A stretch of 46,664 nt of DNA from Pseudomonadota bacterium (GTDB lineage Bacteria > Pseudomonadota > Gammaproteobacteria > Xanthomonadales > Rhodanobacteraceae): the NCBI GenBank assembly GCA_029561145.1, contig JAKQJM010000019.1, positions 1 through 46,664 of the forward strand, read 5' to 3'. Under the pieces are notes generated by a model, which saw nothing but the letters and a program-made list of their open reading frames with translations, did not search any database and had not been told where the DNA came from. Both the position numbers and the translations under genes were made by a program. This document shows, piece after piece, positions 16,592 to 24,483 of this stretch (positions within the stretch are counted from its first letter, which is position 1; each line of letters opens with the position of its first letter).

Positions 16592-17335
16592 TCAAACCCG
16601 TCCGCAATGCAGGTGAAAATCCCAGCGGACCTCGCGCACGCACTCAGCGTCGTCCCAGGCGGCGCGCAGGTCCGCTTCGAGCAGTGATACCGGATCGTGC
16701 TCGAGTGCGCGGATATAGCGCTGCGTGCCGGACCACGAGCGCAGGTAGGCGAGGTAGTGTTCGAGGTTCCAATGCATGCACATGTCGAATCGCGGCGTGG
16801 CGATGCGCTCGAATGGAAACGGCAGGCTCGCATAACCGCTTTCGACCAGGGCGCGTTCGGGCGGCCAGTAGGGTCCGGTCAGATCGATGTAGAGACGATC
16901 CTTCTGCGCATCGACGCCGGCATCGACGCGACAGTCGGCATAGGTCCAGAACGCGACCACGCCGCGCGGCTTGAGCACGCGACGTGCCTCCTCGTGGAAG
17001 CGCGTCAGGTCGAACCAGTGCAGGGCCTGCGCGACGCAGACCAGATCGACACCAGCAGGATCGAGCGAGGACTGTTCCGCCGGCTCGACGCGATAGCTGA
17101 TGTTGGCCCGTTCGACCGCATGGGCGATCTGCTCGGCGCTTGGATCGGTCGCGATGACTTCATCGAAGCATTCGGCGAGCGCCACGCTTGCCTGGCCGTT
17201 GCCGCAGCCGGCATCCCAGGCGCGGCCGGTCGAGGGCGACGCCTTGGCGAGGAATTCGTAGAGGGCGCGTGGATAGTCGGGTCGCGCTTCGCGGTAGATC
17301 GCCGCATGCGCGGAAAAATGGTCCTTGAATGTCAT
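16592..17335 (-). CDS. Class I SAM-dependent methyltransferase
   Basis: 247 residues. Motif I is WDAGCGNGQASVAL at about 39-52; an acidic residue in VIATDPS caps the next strand; AQALHWF and VLKPRGVVAFWTY are the later motifs of the type-11 methyltransferase fold. The opening HFSAHAAIYREARPDYP is typical of a group of small methyltransferases with unknown acceptor. Its ATG overlaps the stop of rluE (ATGA), so it is probably translated with that rRNA-modifying enzyme, but this does not show that its substrate is RNA. Confidence 0.88.
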   Translation of the reverse strand: MTFKDHFSAHAAIYREARPDYPRALYEFLAKASPSTGRAWDAGCGNGQASVALAECFDEVIATDPSAEQIAHAVERANISYRVEPAEQSSLDPAGVDLVCVAQALHWFDLTRFHEEARRVLKPRGVVAFWTYADCRVDAGVDAQKDRLYIDLTGPYWPPERALVESGYASLPFPFERIATPRFDMCMHWNLEHYLAYLRSWSGTQRYIRALEHDPVSLLEADLRAAWDDAECVREVRWDFHLHCGRV

Positions 17336-17877
17336 CGGGATTCCTCGATCAGGCGATGTTGACCGGGTTGCAGCGACCCAAGTTCGTGCGCGCCGACACG
17401 GGTGCGGATCAGGCGCAGGGTCGGCAGGCCGACGGCGGCGGTCATGCGCCGTACCTGCCGGTTGCGGCCCTCGCTGATCGAGAGTTCCAGCCAGGCGGTA
17501 GGCACGGTCTTGCGGAAGCGCACCGGTGGATCGCGCGGCCACAGCCAGCCGGGTTCGCCATCAAGCGCGCGGACCTGCGCCGGCAGGGTCGGACCGTCCT
17601 TGAGGAGTACGCCGCGGCGCAGGGATTCGAGCGCCTGCATGTCAGCATGGCCTTCGATCTGGACCAGATAGGTCTTGGCCTGGCGGTGGCGCGGATCGGT
17701 GATGCGATGGGCCAGGGCGCCGTCATCGGTGAGCAGCAGCAGGCCTTCCGAATCCTGGTCCAGACGTCCGGCCGCATAGACGTCCTTGATCCTGACATGC
17801 TCGGCCAGGGTCGGTCGACCGTCGCGATCGGTGAACTGGCAGAGGACCCCGAAGGGTTTGTTGAACAGGATCAGCAT
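17332..17877 (-). CDS. rluE: 23S rRNA pseudouridine synthase RluE-like
   Basis: 181 residues from the ATG at 17877 (MLILFNKPFGVL), the natural start for an RsuA/RluE-type protein without an S4 domain. The catalytic aspartate is in AGRLDQDSEGLLLLT. KTYLVQIEG, the stretch SEGRNRQVRRM and PTLRLIRTRVG are the other family motifs. RluE converts U2457 of 23S rRNA to pseudouridine in E. coli; closely related members modify other sites, so the exact position is inferred. The downstream methyltransferase gene overlaps it by four bases. Confidence 0.9.
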   Translation of the reverse strand: MLILFNKPFGVLCQFTDRDGRPTLAEHVRIKDVYAAGRLDQDSEGLLLLTDDGALAHRITDPRHRQAKTYLVQIEGHADMQALESLRRGVLLKDGPTLPAQVRALDGEPGWLWPRDPPVRFRKTVPTAWLELSISEGRNRQVRRMTAAVGLPTLRLIRTRVGAHELGSLQPGQHRLIEESR

Positions 17878-17935
17878 GACCGTGTCACAGGACAACCGGT
17901 CGCCAGTCGCGACCGGTTGCAGCACATTCCCCTGT

Positions 17936-18865
17936 TTACTGGGCCGGCTGGGCCGGATGGCTGTCGGTGCCTTGCTCGAAGATCTGGTCGCCTTTCGGCT
18001 TCACGAACTTGAGGGTCATGCGGTCGGACTCACCGATCGCCAGGTATTTGTCGCGATCCTTGTCACCGAGCGCGAGCACCGGTGGCAGGGTCCAGACACC
18101 TTTCTCGTGGTCCTTCGTATCCTTCGGATTGGCATTGATCTCGCTCTGCCCGACCAGCTCGAATCCGGCGTCGGTGGCGAGCTTGATGACCGAGGCCGTG
18201 GTCAGGTAGCCGGATTTTTCCAGCGATGCCGGATCGGCATTGTCCGCGGCGCGATGATCGACCACGCCGAGCGTGCCGCCGGGCTTGAGCACGGCGTTGA
18301 AGGCCTTGAACATTCCCGCCGCCGTGCCGTTGCCAACCCAGTTGTGCACATTGCGGAAGGTCAGCACGACGTCAGCCGAACCTTCGGCGCCGAAGCTCGG
18401 TGCTTGCGGATCGAAGTCGATGATCGTGGCGGCATCGAAATGGCTGGCATCCGCGCCGAGCTTCTCGCGAAACTTCGCGTTGCCGCGCGCGTTGTATTCC
18501 GAGCTTGCGGCGCTGGCGATGGCGGCCACGTAATGTCCGTTTCCGCGCAACAGGGGTGCGAGGATCTCGGTGTACCAGCCACCGCCCGGGGTGATCTCGA
18601 CGACGGTCTGGCCCGGCTGCACGCCGAAGAACTCGAGCGTCTCTTTCGGATGACGCGCGCCATCGCGGGCCTTGTTGTCGGCCGAACGCCAGTCGCCGGC
18701 GATAGCCGAATCGAGTGTCATCGCGGCCGGCGCATCGGCGGGCTTGGGCGCAACGATTTCAGCAGGCTGGTCGGAAGCGGATTCCGGGGCCGGCGCATGC
18801 TCGGTCGCAGGGCCACAGGCGGTCAGCGCCAGGGCGAGTGAAACAGCGAGGGAAAGGTTTTTCAT
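17936..18865 (-). CDS. Predicted lipoprotein with a class I methyltransferase fold (COG4798-like)
   Basis: 309 residues from the ATG at 18865, with GGAG 7 bases upstream. Residues 1-19 form a lipoprotein signal with lipobox LTAC, followed by an Ala/Pro/Glu-rich linker to about residue 45. The rest is a methyltransferase fold: VVEITPGGGWYTEILAP resembles motif I, and FRNVHNW and LKPGGTLGVVDHRA are typical of this family of 'predicted methyltransferases'. A lipid-anchored periplasmic methyltransferase is odd because S-adenosylmethionine is cytoplasmic, so the fold may have another role. No operon partner is evident. Confidence 0.85.
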   Translation of the reverse strand: MKNLSLAVSLALALTACGPATEHAPAPESASDQPAEIVAPKPADAPAAMTLDSAIAGDWRSADNKARDGARHPKETLEFFGVQPGQTVVEITPGGGWYTEILAPLLRGNGHYVAAIASAASSEYNARGNAKFREKLGADASHFDAATIIDFDPQAPSFGAEGSADVVLTFRNVHNWVGNGTAAGMFKAFNAVLKPGGTLGVVDHRAADNADPASLEKSGYLTTASVIKLATDAGFELVGQSEINANPKDTKDHEKGVWTLPPVLALGDKDRDKYLAIGESDRMTLKFVKPKGDQIFEQGTDSHPAQPAQ

Positions 18866-19008
18866 GGGCGACTCCATTGCGATACCGAGACGTCGGCAGG
18901 GGGCCGATTAGCCTAGCACAGGCGCATTGCCGCCCAGCTTACGGAAACCGCGCGCGATGCCCCGACCCAAGCCGTCGCGGCCATGGGATGCGAGAAGCAG
19001 GCGGGCAC

Positions 19009-19033
19009 GCTGAACGCACGATGTGTGTTCAGC
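19009..19033. promoter_or_regulatory. Long inverted repeat upstream of ytjA
   Basis: GCTGAACGCAC-GAT-GTGTGTTCAGC pairs at 10 of 11 positions around a 3-base centre. It begins 141 bases before the ytjA ATG in an otherwise empty stretch (18866-19149). It could be a regulator site or an RNA hairpin in the leader. Confidence 0.5.
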
Positions 19034-19149
19034 GTCGAGTCGGGAAAAGCTAAGGCGCAATTCATCGACCTGCGACTACCGTGGCGGCGTCGGCTTGGAG
19101 CGGTGCGGAACCGCATTCCAATGGCTGCCACTCGTCCAAGGAGAAAGTC

Positions 19150-19311
19150 ATGCTGCACTACGCCATCGTGTTTCTTGTCATCGCCCTGATCGCGGCCGTC
19201 CTCGGCTTCGGTGGCATCGCAGGCGCGTCAGCGGGTATCGCGAAGATCCTGTTCCTCGTGTTCCTGGTCCTGTTCATCGCCTCGCTGATCTTCGGACGTC
19301 GCAAGCTCTGA
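19150..19311 (+). CDS. ytjA: Small membrane protein of the DUF1328/YtjA family
   Basis: 53 residues. AAGGAG lies 6 bases before the ATG. Two hydrophobic helices flank the conserved [17 protein letters not shown], and the protein ends in the basic FGRRKL, as in YtjA/DUF1328 proteins. It is an inner-membrane protein of unknown biochemical function; relatives are often induced by stress. Single gene, ended by the strong hairpin just downstream. Confidence 0.9.
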   Translation: MLHYAIVFLVIALIAAVLGFGGIAGASAGIAKILFLVFLVLFIASLIFGRRKL

Positions 19312-19331
19312 TTGGTGCGCGGCATCCGATG

Positions 19332-19370
19332 GCAATGAACGAGGCCCGCGTTGCGGGCCTCGTTCATTGC
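19332..19370. terminator. Shared hairpin terminator between ytjA and aceK
   Basis: Perfect 18-base arms (19332-19349 and 19353-19370) with a 3-base loop GTT; the core is GAGGCCCGC/GCGGGCCTC. It lies between convergent genes and contains the aceK stop codon (19364-19366), so the last aceK codons are inside the stem. T-runs are poor on both sides, so termination could need a factor. Confidence 0.75.
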
Positions 19371-21088
19371 GGGTTCGCCGGTTGCAGCCTGGCCGATGCG
19401 GGATACGGCGGAATATCGGTGTTGTCGCCACGCGTGATCGCGCGCTGCACCGCTCGCCACCAGTCCGCATCGAAGATCTCGCCGTGCGCGTCGATCAACG
19501 CGTTGCGCAGGTGTTCCGGCACGCCGAGGAAGCGCGGGAACATCTCGGGAAAGACGTCGCCCTCGCGCACGCTCAGCCACTCGTCCAGCGGCCTTGTCTC
19601 ATCGCCTTCGCGAGCCTCGGGCAGGTGGCGGAAGCGGCAGGTCTCGAGCAGGCACAGCTCGTCGTAGTCGTAGAAGATCGCACGCCCACCCCGGGTGACG
19701 CCGAAGTTCTTGAGCAGCAGGTCGCCCGGAAAGATATTGCTGCGGGCGAGATCCTTGATCGCCTGGCCATAATCGAGCATCGCTTTCAGCGCGGCGTCGG
19801 CAGGCGCTTCACGCACGAACAGGTTCAACGGGCGCAGGCGACGTTCGACATAGCAGTGGCGCACGAGCACCTCGTCACCCTCGAGTGACACCGTCTCGGC
19901 GCATTGGCCCAGCAGTTCCTCGAGCATGCCTTGCTCGAACCGGGCCTTCGGAAAGCGCAGGTGGCGAAACTCCTGCGCGTCGACGAGACGCCCGATGCGG
20001 TCATAACGGAATACCAACCGATACTTCTCCTCGACCTGGCGCCGCGCGATGTCCTTCGGGTAGGCGAACTGGTCGCGGATGATCTTGAACACCAGTGGCC
20101 AGGCCTTGGGCGTGAACACGGCCATGACCATGCCGCGCTCGCCGTCGGCGCGCACGAGGCGTTCGTCGGGTTGCCGTGCAAGGTGCCGGAACAGGTGCCG
20201 GTAGCGCTCGGTCTTGCCTTGCTTGATCCTGCCGAGCACGGTGTAGAGCTCCTCGACCGGCTTGTGCGGCATCAGCGCACCGAGAAAGACGACGATGTCG
20301 CCTATCGTCGGCAGATCGACATGGAAGTAGCTGCGCGTGTAGCCGAACAGCAGGGAGACCTGGTCCAGCTCGGTGATGACCGCATCGGCGCGCACGCCCT
20401 CGTCCGTGCTGACCAGGGCGATGACCAGCGGCACGACACCCTGGTCGCCGCATGCGCGACCGACCAGATAGGCGCGGCGTTCGCGGAAGAAAATGCTCCG
20501 GATCAGATCGATCGTGTGCAGCCGTTTCGCACCGCTTGCCCGAACGCGCGCAGCCACCGTCCGCGCGATGGCGGTGACGCAGCTGGCAATGTCGGCATAT
20601 CCGTTGGCAAACGGATAGTCGGCGAGGATGCGTTCGCAGACCCGGTGCAGGCCGTCGGCCACATCGTAGTGATTGAGGTCGATCGCGTCCGCGATACCGG
20701 TGGTCGGTTCGCTGTCGAGGGCGACGAACTCGATGTCGGCGGCGACGCCATTGGTAAGGAAGTAGCGCCGCGAGAGTGAGTTGAAGAAGGTCTTCGGCAA
20801 CTCGCGATCGAGCATCGGCTCGACCAGCCGTTCAACTTGATCGCGGATCTGCGTCCAGATCGAACGGGAGCGCACGCGTTCCTCAAGCAGCAGTTCCAGG
20901 CGACCCAGCGTTTCGCGGACGCAGACATCGTAGAGATCGATGCGCGCCGTGGCGTCGACTTGCACGTACTTCCAGTCGCGACGCTCGAAGCGGCGCCTGG
21001 CCCGTCGCGTGATATCGGAAAAGCGCGCGTTGTAGTCGAGGAAGGCGTCGAGTACGAGGGCGGCGGCGCGGGACTGGATCGTCGTCAT
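19364..21088 (-). CDS. aceK: Isocitrate dehydrogenase kinase/phosphatase
   Basis: 574 residues, full length for AceK. Kinase-like motifs: VFTPKAWPLVFKIIRDQF holds the ATP lysine, NIFPGDLLLKNFGVTR the catalytic loop and AIFYDYDEL the metal-binding aspartate. The enzyme phosphorylates and dephosphorylates isocitrate dehydrogenase, switching carbon to the glyoxylate shunt during growth on acetate or fatty acids. Here it lies downstream of icd itself, on the same strand with an 85-base gap holding a terminator, rather than behind aceBA as in E. coli. No aceA or aceB is in the window. Confidence 0.96.
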   Translation of the reverse strand: MTTIQSRAAALVLDAFLDYNARFSDITRRARRRFERRDWKYVQVDATARIDLYDVCVRETLGRLELLLEERVRSRSIWTQIRDQVERLVEPMLDRELPKTFFNSLSRRYFLTNGVAADIEFVALDSEPTTGIADAIDLNHYDVADGLHRVCERILADYPFANGYADIASCVTAIARTVAARVRASGAKRLHTIDLIRSIFFRERRAYLVGRACGDQGVVPLVIALVSTDEGVRADAVITELDQVSLLFGYTRSYFHVDLPTIGDIVVFLGALMPHKPVEELYTVLGRIKQGKTERYRHLFRHLARQPDERLVRADGERGMVMAVFTPKAWPLVFKIIRDQFAYPKDIARRQVEEKYRLVFRYDRIGRLVDAQEFRHLRFPKARFEQGMLEELLGQCAETVSLEGDEVLVRHCYVERRLRPLNLFVREAPADAALKAMLDYGQAIKDLARSNIFPGDLLLKNFGVTRGGRAIFYDYDELCLLETCRFRHLPEAREGDETRPLDEWLSVREGDVFPEMFPRFLGVPEHLRNALIDAHGEIFDADWWRAVQRAITRGDNTDIPPYPASARLQPANPQ

Positions 21089-21125
21089 CGGGCCAGTCTA
21101 GCTGCGACCTGGCCGGCTGACACAT

Positions 21126-21153
21126 GAAAAAGGGCGCCGAAGCGCCCCTTTTC
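21126..21153 (-). terminator. Intrinsic terminator of icd
   Basis: Read on the minus strand, a GC-rich stem GGGGCGC/GCGCCC closes a TTCG tetraloop and is followed by TTTTT, a textbook rho-independent terminator. It stands between icd and aceK, so aceK gets only read-through or needs its own promoter. Confidence 0.9.
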
Positions 21154-21173
21154 AACAGAGATGATGGCCCCGA

Positions 21174-22433
21174 TCACATCGCCGCAATCAGCTGATCGGC
21201 AAACTCCGAGCACTTCACTTCGGTCGCGCCTTCCATCAGGCGGGCGAAATCATAGGTGACCTTTTTCTGGCCGATCGCCTTGTCCATCGCGGCGATGATC
21301 GCATCGGCCGCTTCGACCCAGCCCATGTAGCGCAGCATCATTTCGCCGGACAGGATCACCGAGCCCGGATTGACCTTGTCGAGGCCGGCGTATTTCGGCG
21401 CGGTGCCGTGGGTCGCCTCGAACACCGCATGACCGGTGACGTAGTTGATGTTGCCGCCCGGGGCGATGCCGATGCCGCCGACCTGCGCCGCCAGCGCATC
21501 CGAAAGGTAGTCGCCGTTGAGGTTGAGCGTGGCGACGACATCGTATTCGGCCGGACGCAGCAGGATCTGTTGCAGGAAGGCGTCGGCGATCGCGTCCTTG
21601 ACGATGATGTCCTTGCCGGTCTTCGGATTCTTGAACTTGCTCCATGGGCCGCCATCGATCTCGACGGCGCCGAACTCGCTGTGGGCGAGCGCATAGCCCC
21701 AGTCGCGGAAGCCACCTTCGGTGAACTTCATGATGTTGCCCTTGTGCACGAGGGTCACCGAATCGCGGTCGTTGTCGATCGCGTACAGGATGGCCGCGCG
21801 CACGAGACGCTCGGTACCGTCCTTCGATACCGGCTTGATGCCGAAACCCGAGGTTTCCGGGAAACGAATCTTCTTGTAGCGATCCGGGAAATGCTCCTTG
21901 ACCAGGGCGGCGAACTTCCGCGCATCGTCGGTACCCTGCTGGAATTCGATGCCGGCGTAGATGTCCTCGGTGTTCTCGCGATAGATCGTCATGTCGATCT
22001 TGGAGGGATCCTTGACCGGCGAGGGCACGCCGTTGAACCAGCGCACCGGACGCACGCAGGCGTAGAGATCGAGCATCTGGCGCAGGGCGACATTGAGCGA
22101 ACGGATGCCGCCGCCAACCGGCGTCGTCAGCGGACCCTTGATCGAGACGAGATATTCGCGGCAGGCATCGACAGTCGCGTCGGGCAGCCAGTTGCCGGTT
22201 TCGTTGAAGGCCTTTTCGCCGGCCAGCACCTCGAGCCAGTGGATCTTGCGCTTGCCGCCATAGACCTTCGCGACGATGGCGTCGAAGACGCGCACCGAGG
22301 CTTTCCAGATGTCCGGGCCGGTACCGTCGCCTTCGATGAACGGAATGATCGGCTGCGCGGGCACGTTGAGTACGCCATTGGCGATGGTGATCTTGCCGCC
22401 ACCGGCAGGAGGCGTGAGGGTGGATTCGGCCAT
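21174..22433 (-). CDS. icd: NADP-dependent isocitrate dehydrogenase
   Basis: 419 residues from the ATG at 22433, with GGAG 6 bases upstream. Substrate site: [13 protein letters not shown], where S112 matches the serine phosphorylated by AceK in E. coli (S113), and [11 protein letters not shown]. Metal-binding aspartates are in [10 protein letters not shown]. Cofactor site: HGTAPKYAG, whose K and Y mark NADP rather than NAD use. It oxidises isocitrate to 2-oxoglutarate in the TCA cycle as a homodimer. The gene for its regulator AceK follows it. Confidence 0.97.
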   Translation of the reverse strand: MAESTLTPPAGGGKITIANGVLNVPAQPIIPFIEGDGTGPDIWKASVRVFDAIVAKVYGGKRKIHWLEVLAGEKAFNETGNWLPDATVDACREYLVSIKGPLTTPVGGGIRSLNVALRQMLDLYACVRPVRWFNGVPSPVKDPSKIDMTIYRENTEDIYAGIEFQQGTDDARKFAALVKEHFPDRYKKIRFPETSGFGIKPVSKDGTERLVRAAILYAIDNDRDSVTLVHKGNIMKFTEGGFRDWGYALAHSEFGAVEIDGGPWSKFKNPKTGKDIIVKDAIADAFLQQILLRPAEYDVVATLNLNGDYLSDALAAQVGGIGIAPGGNINYVTGHAVFEATHGTAPKYAGLDKVNPGSVILSGEMMLRYMGWVEAADAIIAAMDKAIGQKKVTYDFARLMEGATEVKCSEFADQLIAAM

Positions 22434-22552
22434 GAAGGTCTCCGCTGGGGTTTGTTGCGCAGGATGACCGCGTGCGTATCGCCGCGGCGTGGCGCAGGTC
22501 GCCGCTATTGTCTCTGGAATCGCCGGTCGGTGCCAATCTGCAACCGCCAAAC

Positions 22553-22588
22553 GCAGACGAGGCGCGGATTGCTCCGCGCCTCGTCTGC
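22553..22588 (-). terminator. Hairpin terminator after the lipoprotein gene
   Basis: Perfect 16-base arms, GCAGACGAGGCGCGGA and its complement, with a TTGC loop, 22 bases beyond the lipoprotein stop. On the minus strand only a short GTTTGG follows, so the T-run is poor. Confidence 0.75.
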
Positions 22589-22610
22589 AAGGGTCACTGC
22601 CGGGATCGGC

Positions 22611-23090
22611 TTACTTCACATCGAATCCCTGGCTGGCGACCGGATTGCCGTCGATGGTGACGTCGACCTTGTAATTGCCGAGCGGCCAGCCGTCCGGCTT
22701 GGAGATATGGAAGGTCGTGGTGGCCGGGCCGGTCGGTGCAATCGACTGGCTGCTCTCGTCGACCAGCTGGCCGTCGCCGAAGGTCCAGCGTGCAACGATC
22801 GCTGCGCTCGGCGCAGCGCCCTTGGTGGCGACTGCCGCATAGATCGTGTCGGTCGGCGCGAACGTGCTGGCCGGCACGCTGACCACTTGGTCGGCACCGA
22901 CCGCGTTGCCGAGCGTCAACGAAACAAAGCTGATTCCTTCGGGAGCCGGCGGTGGCGCCGGAGCAACGACGGCGGGCGGCGGCGCGGGCGCGACGACGGG
23001 AGCCGGCGCTTCTTCCTTCTTGCCGCAGGCGGACAGTGCGACGGCGATGCCGAGCGTGAGTGCGAACGAAGCGGGATGCATGATTTTCAT
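22611..23090 (-). CDS. Predicted lipoprotein with Pro/Ala linker and Ig-like C-terminal domain
   Basis: 159 residues; AAGGAG lies 8 bases before the ATG. Lipobox LSAC is at about residues 19-22, followed by GKKEE and a Pro/Ala/Val-rich spacer to about residue 50. The C-terminal 105 residues contain RWTFGDGQLVDESSQSI and LGNYKVDVTIDG, which read as beta strands of an immunoglobulin-like fold. The GKKEE after the cysteine does not signal inner-membrane retention, so outer-membrane sorting is likely. It follows the LysM gene by 18 bases and is probably cotranscribed with it. No assigned function. Confidence 0.82.
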   Translation of the reverse strand: MKIMHPASFALTLGIAVALSACGKKEEAPAPVVAPAPPPAVVAPAPPPAPEGISFVSLTLGNAVGADQVVSVPASTFAPTDTIYAAVATKGAAPSAAIVARWTFGDGQLVDESSQSIAPTGPATTTFHISKPDGWPLGNYKVDVTIDGNPVASQGFDVK

Positions 23091-23108
23091 GTGGAAATCT
23101 CCTTGGAG

Positions 23109-23423
23109 TCAGGCTTTGGCAGGCGGAATCTTGAGGACCTGGCCGATGCGGATCAGGTCAGGATTGCTGATGCGATCATTGTTGGCCTCGAAGATCACGC
23201 GCCATTGATTGGCGTTGCCATAGAATTTCTTGGCGATCTTCGACAAGGTGTCACCCTTTGCGACGGTATAGGTCTGCAGGGTGCTGTCGGGCACCGTCGG
23301 CGCGGTCGATTCGACGCCACTGGCGACATTGCTGAAATCCGGCTTCGGCGCAGCCGGCGCAGCGGTCGATGCGCTGCCACTCTTGACGTTGGAAAAATCC
23401 GGTTTGCCGGGATCGTTGGCCAT
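23109..23423 (-). CDS. Small LysM-domain protein
   Basis: 104 residues, no signal peptide. The N-terminal 45 residues hold two copies of KPDFSNV-x-SG (about residues 7-16 and 27-36) separated by Ala/Ser/Pro. One LysM domain fills the rest: TYTVAKGDTLSKIAKKFYGN, then NQWRVIFEANNDRI and GQVLKIP. LysM domains bind peptidoglycan or similar glycans, but the lack of a signal peptide makes the site of action unclear, as in other small Xanthomonadales proteins of this form. Start chosen for AGGAG 9 bases upstream. First gene of a pair with the lipoprotein. Confidence 0.87.
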   Translation of the reverse strand: MANDPGKPDFSNVKSGSASTAAPAAPKPDFSNVASGVESTAPTVPDSTLQTYTVAKGDTLSKIAKKFYGNANQWRVIFEANNDRISNPDLIRIGQVLKIPPAKA

Positions 23424-23542
23424 GGTCCATTACTCCTGGGAATCAGACGCGCACGGTACACCGGAGACGCGTTAAGAAACCGTTTTCCGGACGTCCATTT
23501 GTCAACACTGGTTACGCCGTGTTCACGCCATTCGGATGGGGT

Positions 23543-24376
23543 TCATTGGCGCTGCAGGCGGGAATTGGCGGGCTCGGCCGTGTCGACATTGCTGCGCCAG
23601 GGATTGATGTCGAGACCGCCACGGCGCGTGTAGCGGGCCTGGACCGTGAGCCGCTCCGGCGCGCATCGGGCAAGGATGTCGCGAAAGATGCGCTCGACGC
23701 ACTGCTCATGGAAATCATCATGGTTGCGATAGGAAACCAGATAGCGCAGCAGTCCCGCGCGCTCGATTCGTGCCCCGGCGTACACGACCTGCACGCTGGC
23801 CCAGTCGGGCTGGCCGGTGACCGGGCAGTTCGACTTGAGCAAATGCGACACCAGCGATTCCTCGACGCGCGGCGCATCGACCGTGCGCGCAAGCAGTTCG
23901 GACTGCGGCGGCCCGTAGTGCTCGATGGCGATGTCGAGATCGTCGATGCACTCACCGGCCAGCGTTGCGAGGGTCGATGCCGGTCCCGTGCCGATGCGGC
24001 AAAGCTCGACGCCGACATCGGCGCCTGCCGCGGCCGACAGATCGGCGATCAGCAGCGCGCGTACCTGCGCCGCGTCGACGCAGCGCAATTCGTTGAGGCT
24101 GTTGAGATAGAGCTTGAGCGACTTGGACTCGATCAGGTTCGGCGAGCTGGCGGGAATGCGGAACTCGCCCAATCCGACCTGCGGCTTGCCGCGCGCATCG
24201 AGCCAGGACAACTCGTAGGCGTTCCAGATGTCGACGCCGTGAAACGGCAACGAGGGTCCGAACGCGAGCGCCGAGCGACCGCTCGAACGCGGGATCGGAA
24301 ACAGCAGGGATGGATCGTAACAAGCGTTGCCGGCGGAGATCTTGCCGAGCGGGGAATCATGGATCGTGGGATGCAT
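23543..24376 (-). CDS. queF: NADPH-dependent 7-cyano-7-deazaguanine (preQ0) reductase, long form
   Basis: 277 residues, the two-lobed E. coli-type QueF. The family motif [11 protein letters not shown] lies at 83-93, the catalytic cysteine is C184 in [11 protein letters not shown] with D191 as the acid, and [16 protein letters not shown] is the other signature. It reduces preQ0 to preQ1 in the queuosine pathway for tRNA wobble position 34. No other queuosine genes are next to it, so they must lie elsewhere. Single gene, 107 bases from the RND operon. Confidence 0.96.
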   Translation of the reverse strand: MHPTIHDSPLGKISAGNACYDPSLLFPIPRSSGRSALAFGPSLPFHGVDIWNAYELSWLDARGKPQVGLGEFRIPASSPNLIESKSLKLYLNSLNELRCVDAAQVRALLIADLSAAAGADVGVELCRIGTGPASTLATLAGECIDDLDIAIEHYGPPQSELLARTVDAPRVEESLVSHLLKSNCPVTGQPDWASVQVVYAGARIERAGLLRYLVSYRNHDDFHEQCVERIFRDILARCAPERLTVQARYTRRGGLDINPWRSNVDTAEPANSRLQRQ

Positions 24377-24451
24377 ACGCGGAGTCTACCGCTGCGTGCC
24401 TGATCGCCCCAGCCCGCTTGGCGGGACGATCCGGACCGGTGCGCGTGAAAT

Positions 24452-24478
24452 CCGCGCCGCCAGCGAAGGGCGGCGCGG
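24452..24478 (-). terminator. Hairpin terminator of the RND operon
   Basis: CCGCGCCGCC / GGCGGCGCGG, perfect 10-base arms with a 7-base loop, 5 bases after the pump stop codon, followed on the minus strand by ATTTC. A smaller REP-like stem CCCGC-TTG-GCGGG lies just beyond at 24413-24425. Confidence 0.7.
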
Positions 24479-24483
24479 GGCTG

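Noticed and set aside
18913-19158. 81-residue minus-strand frame upstream of ytjA
   Set aside because: No ribosome binding site, no family resemblance, and it covers the inverted repeat and ytjA ribosome site.
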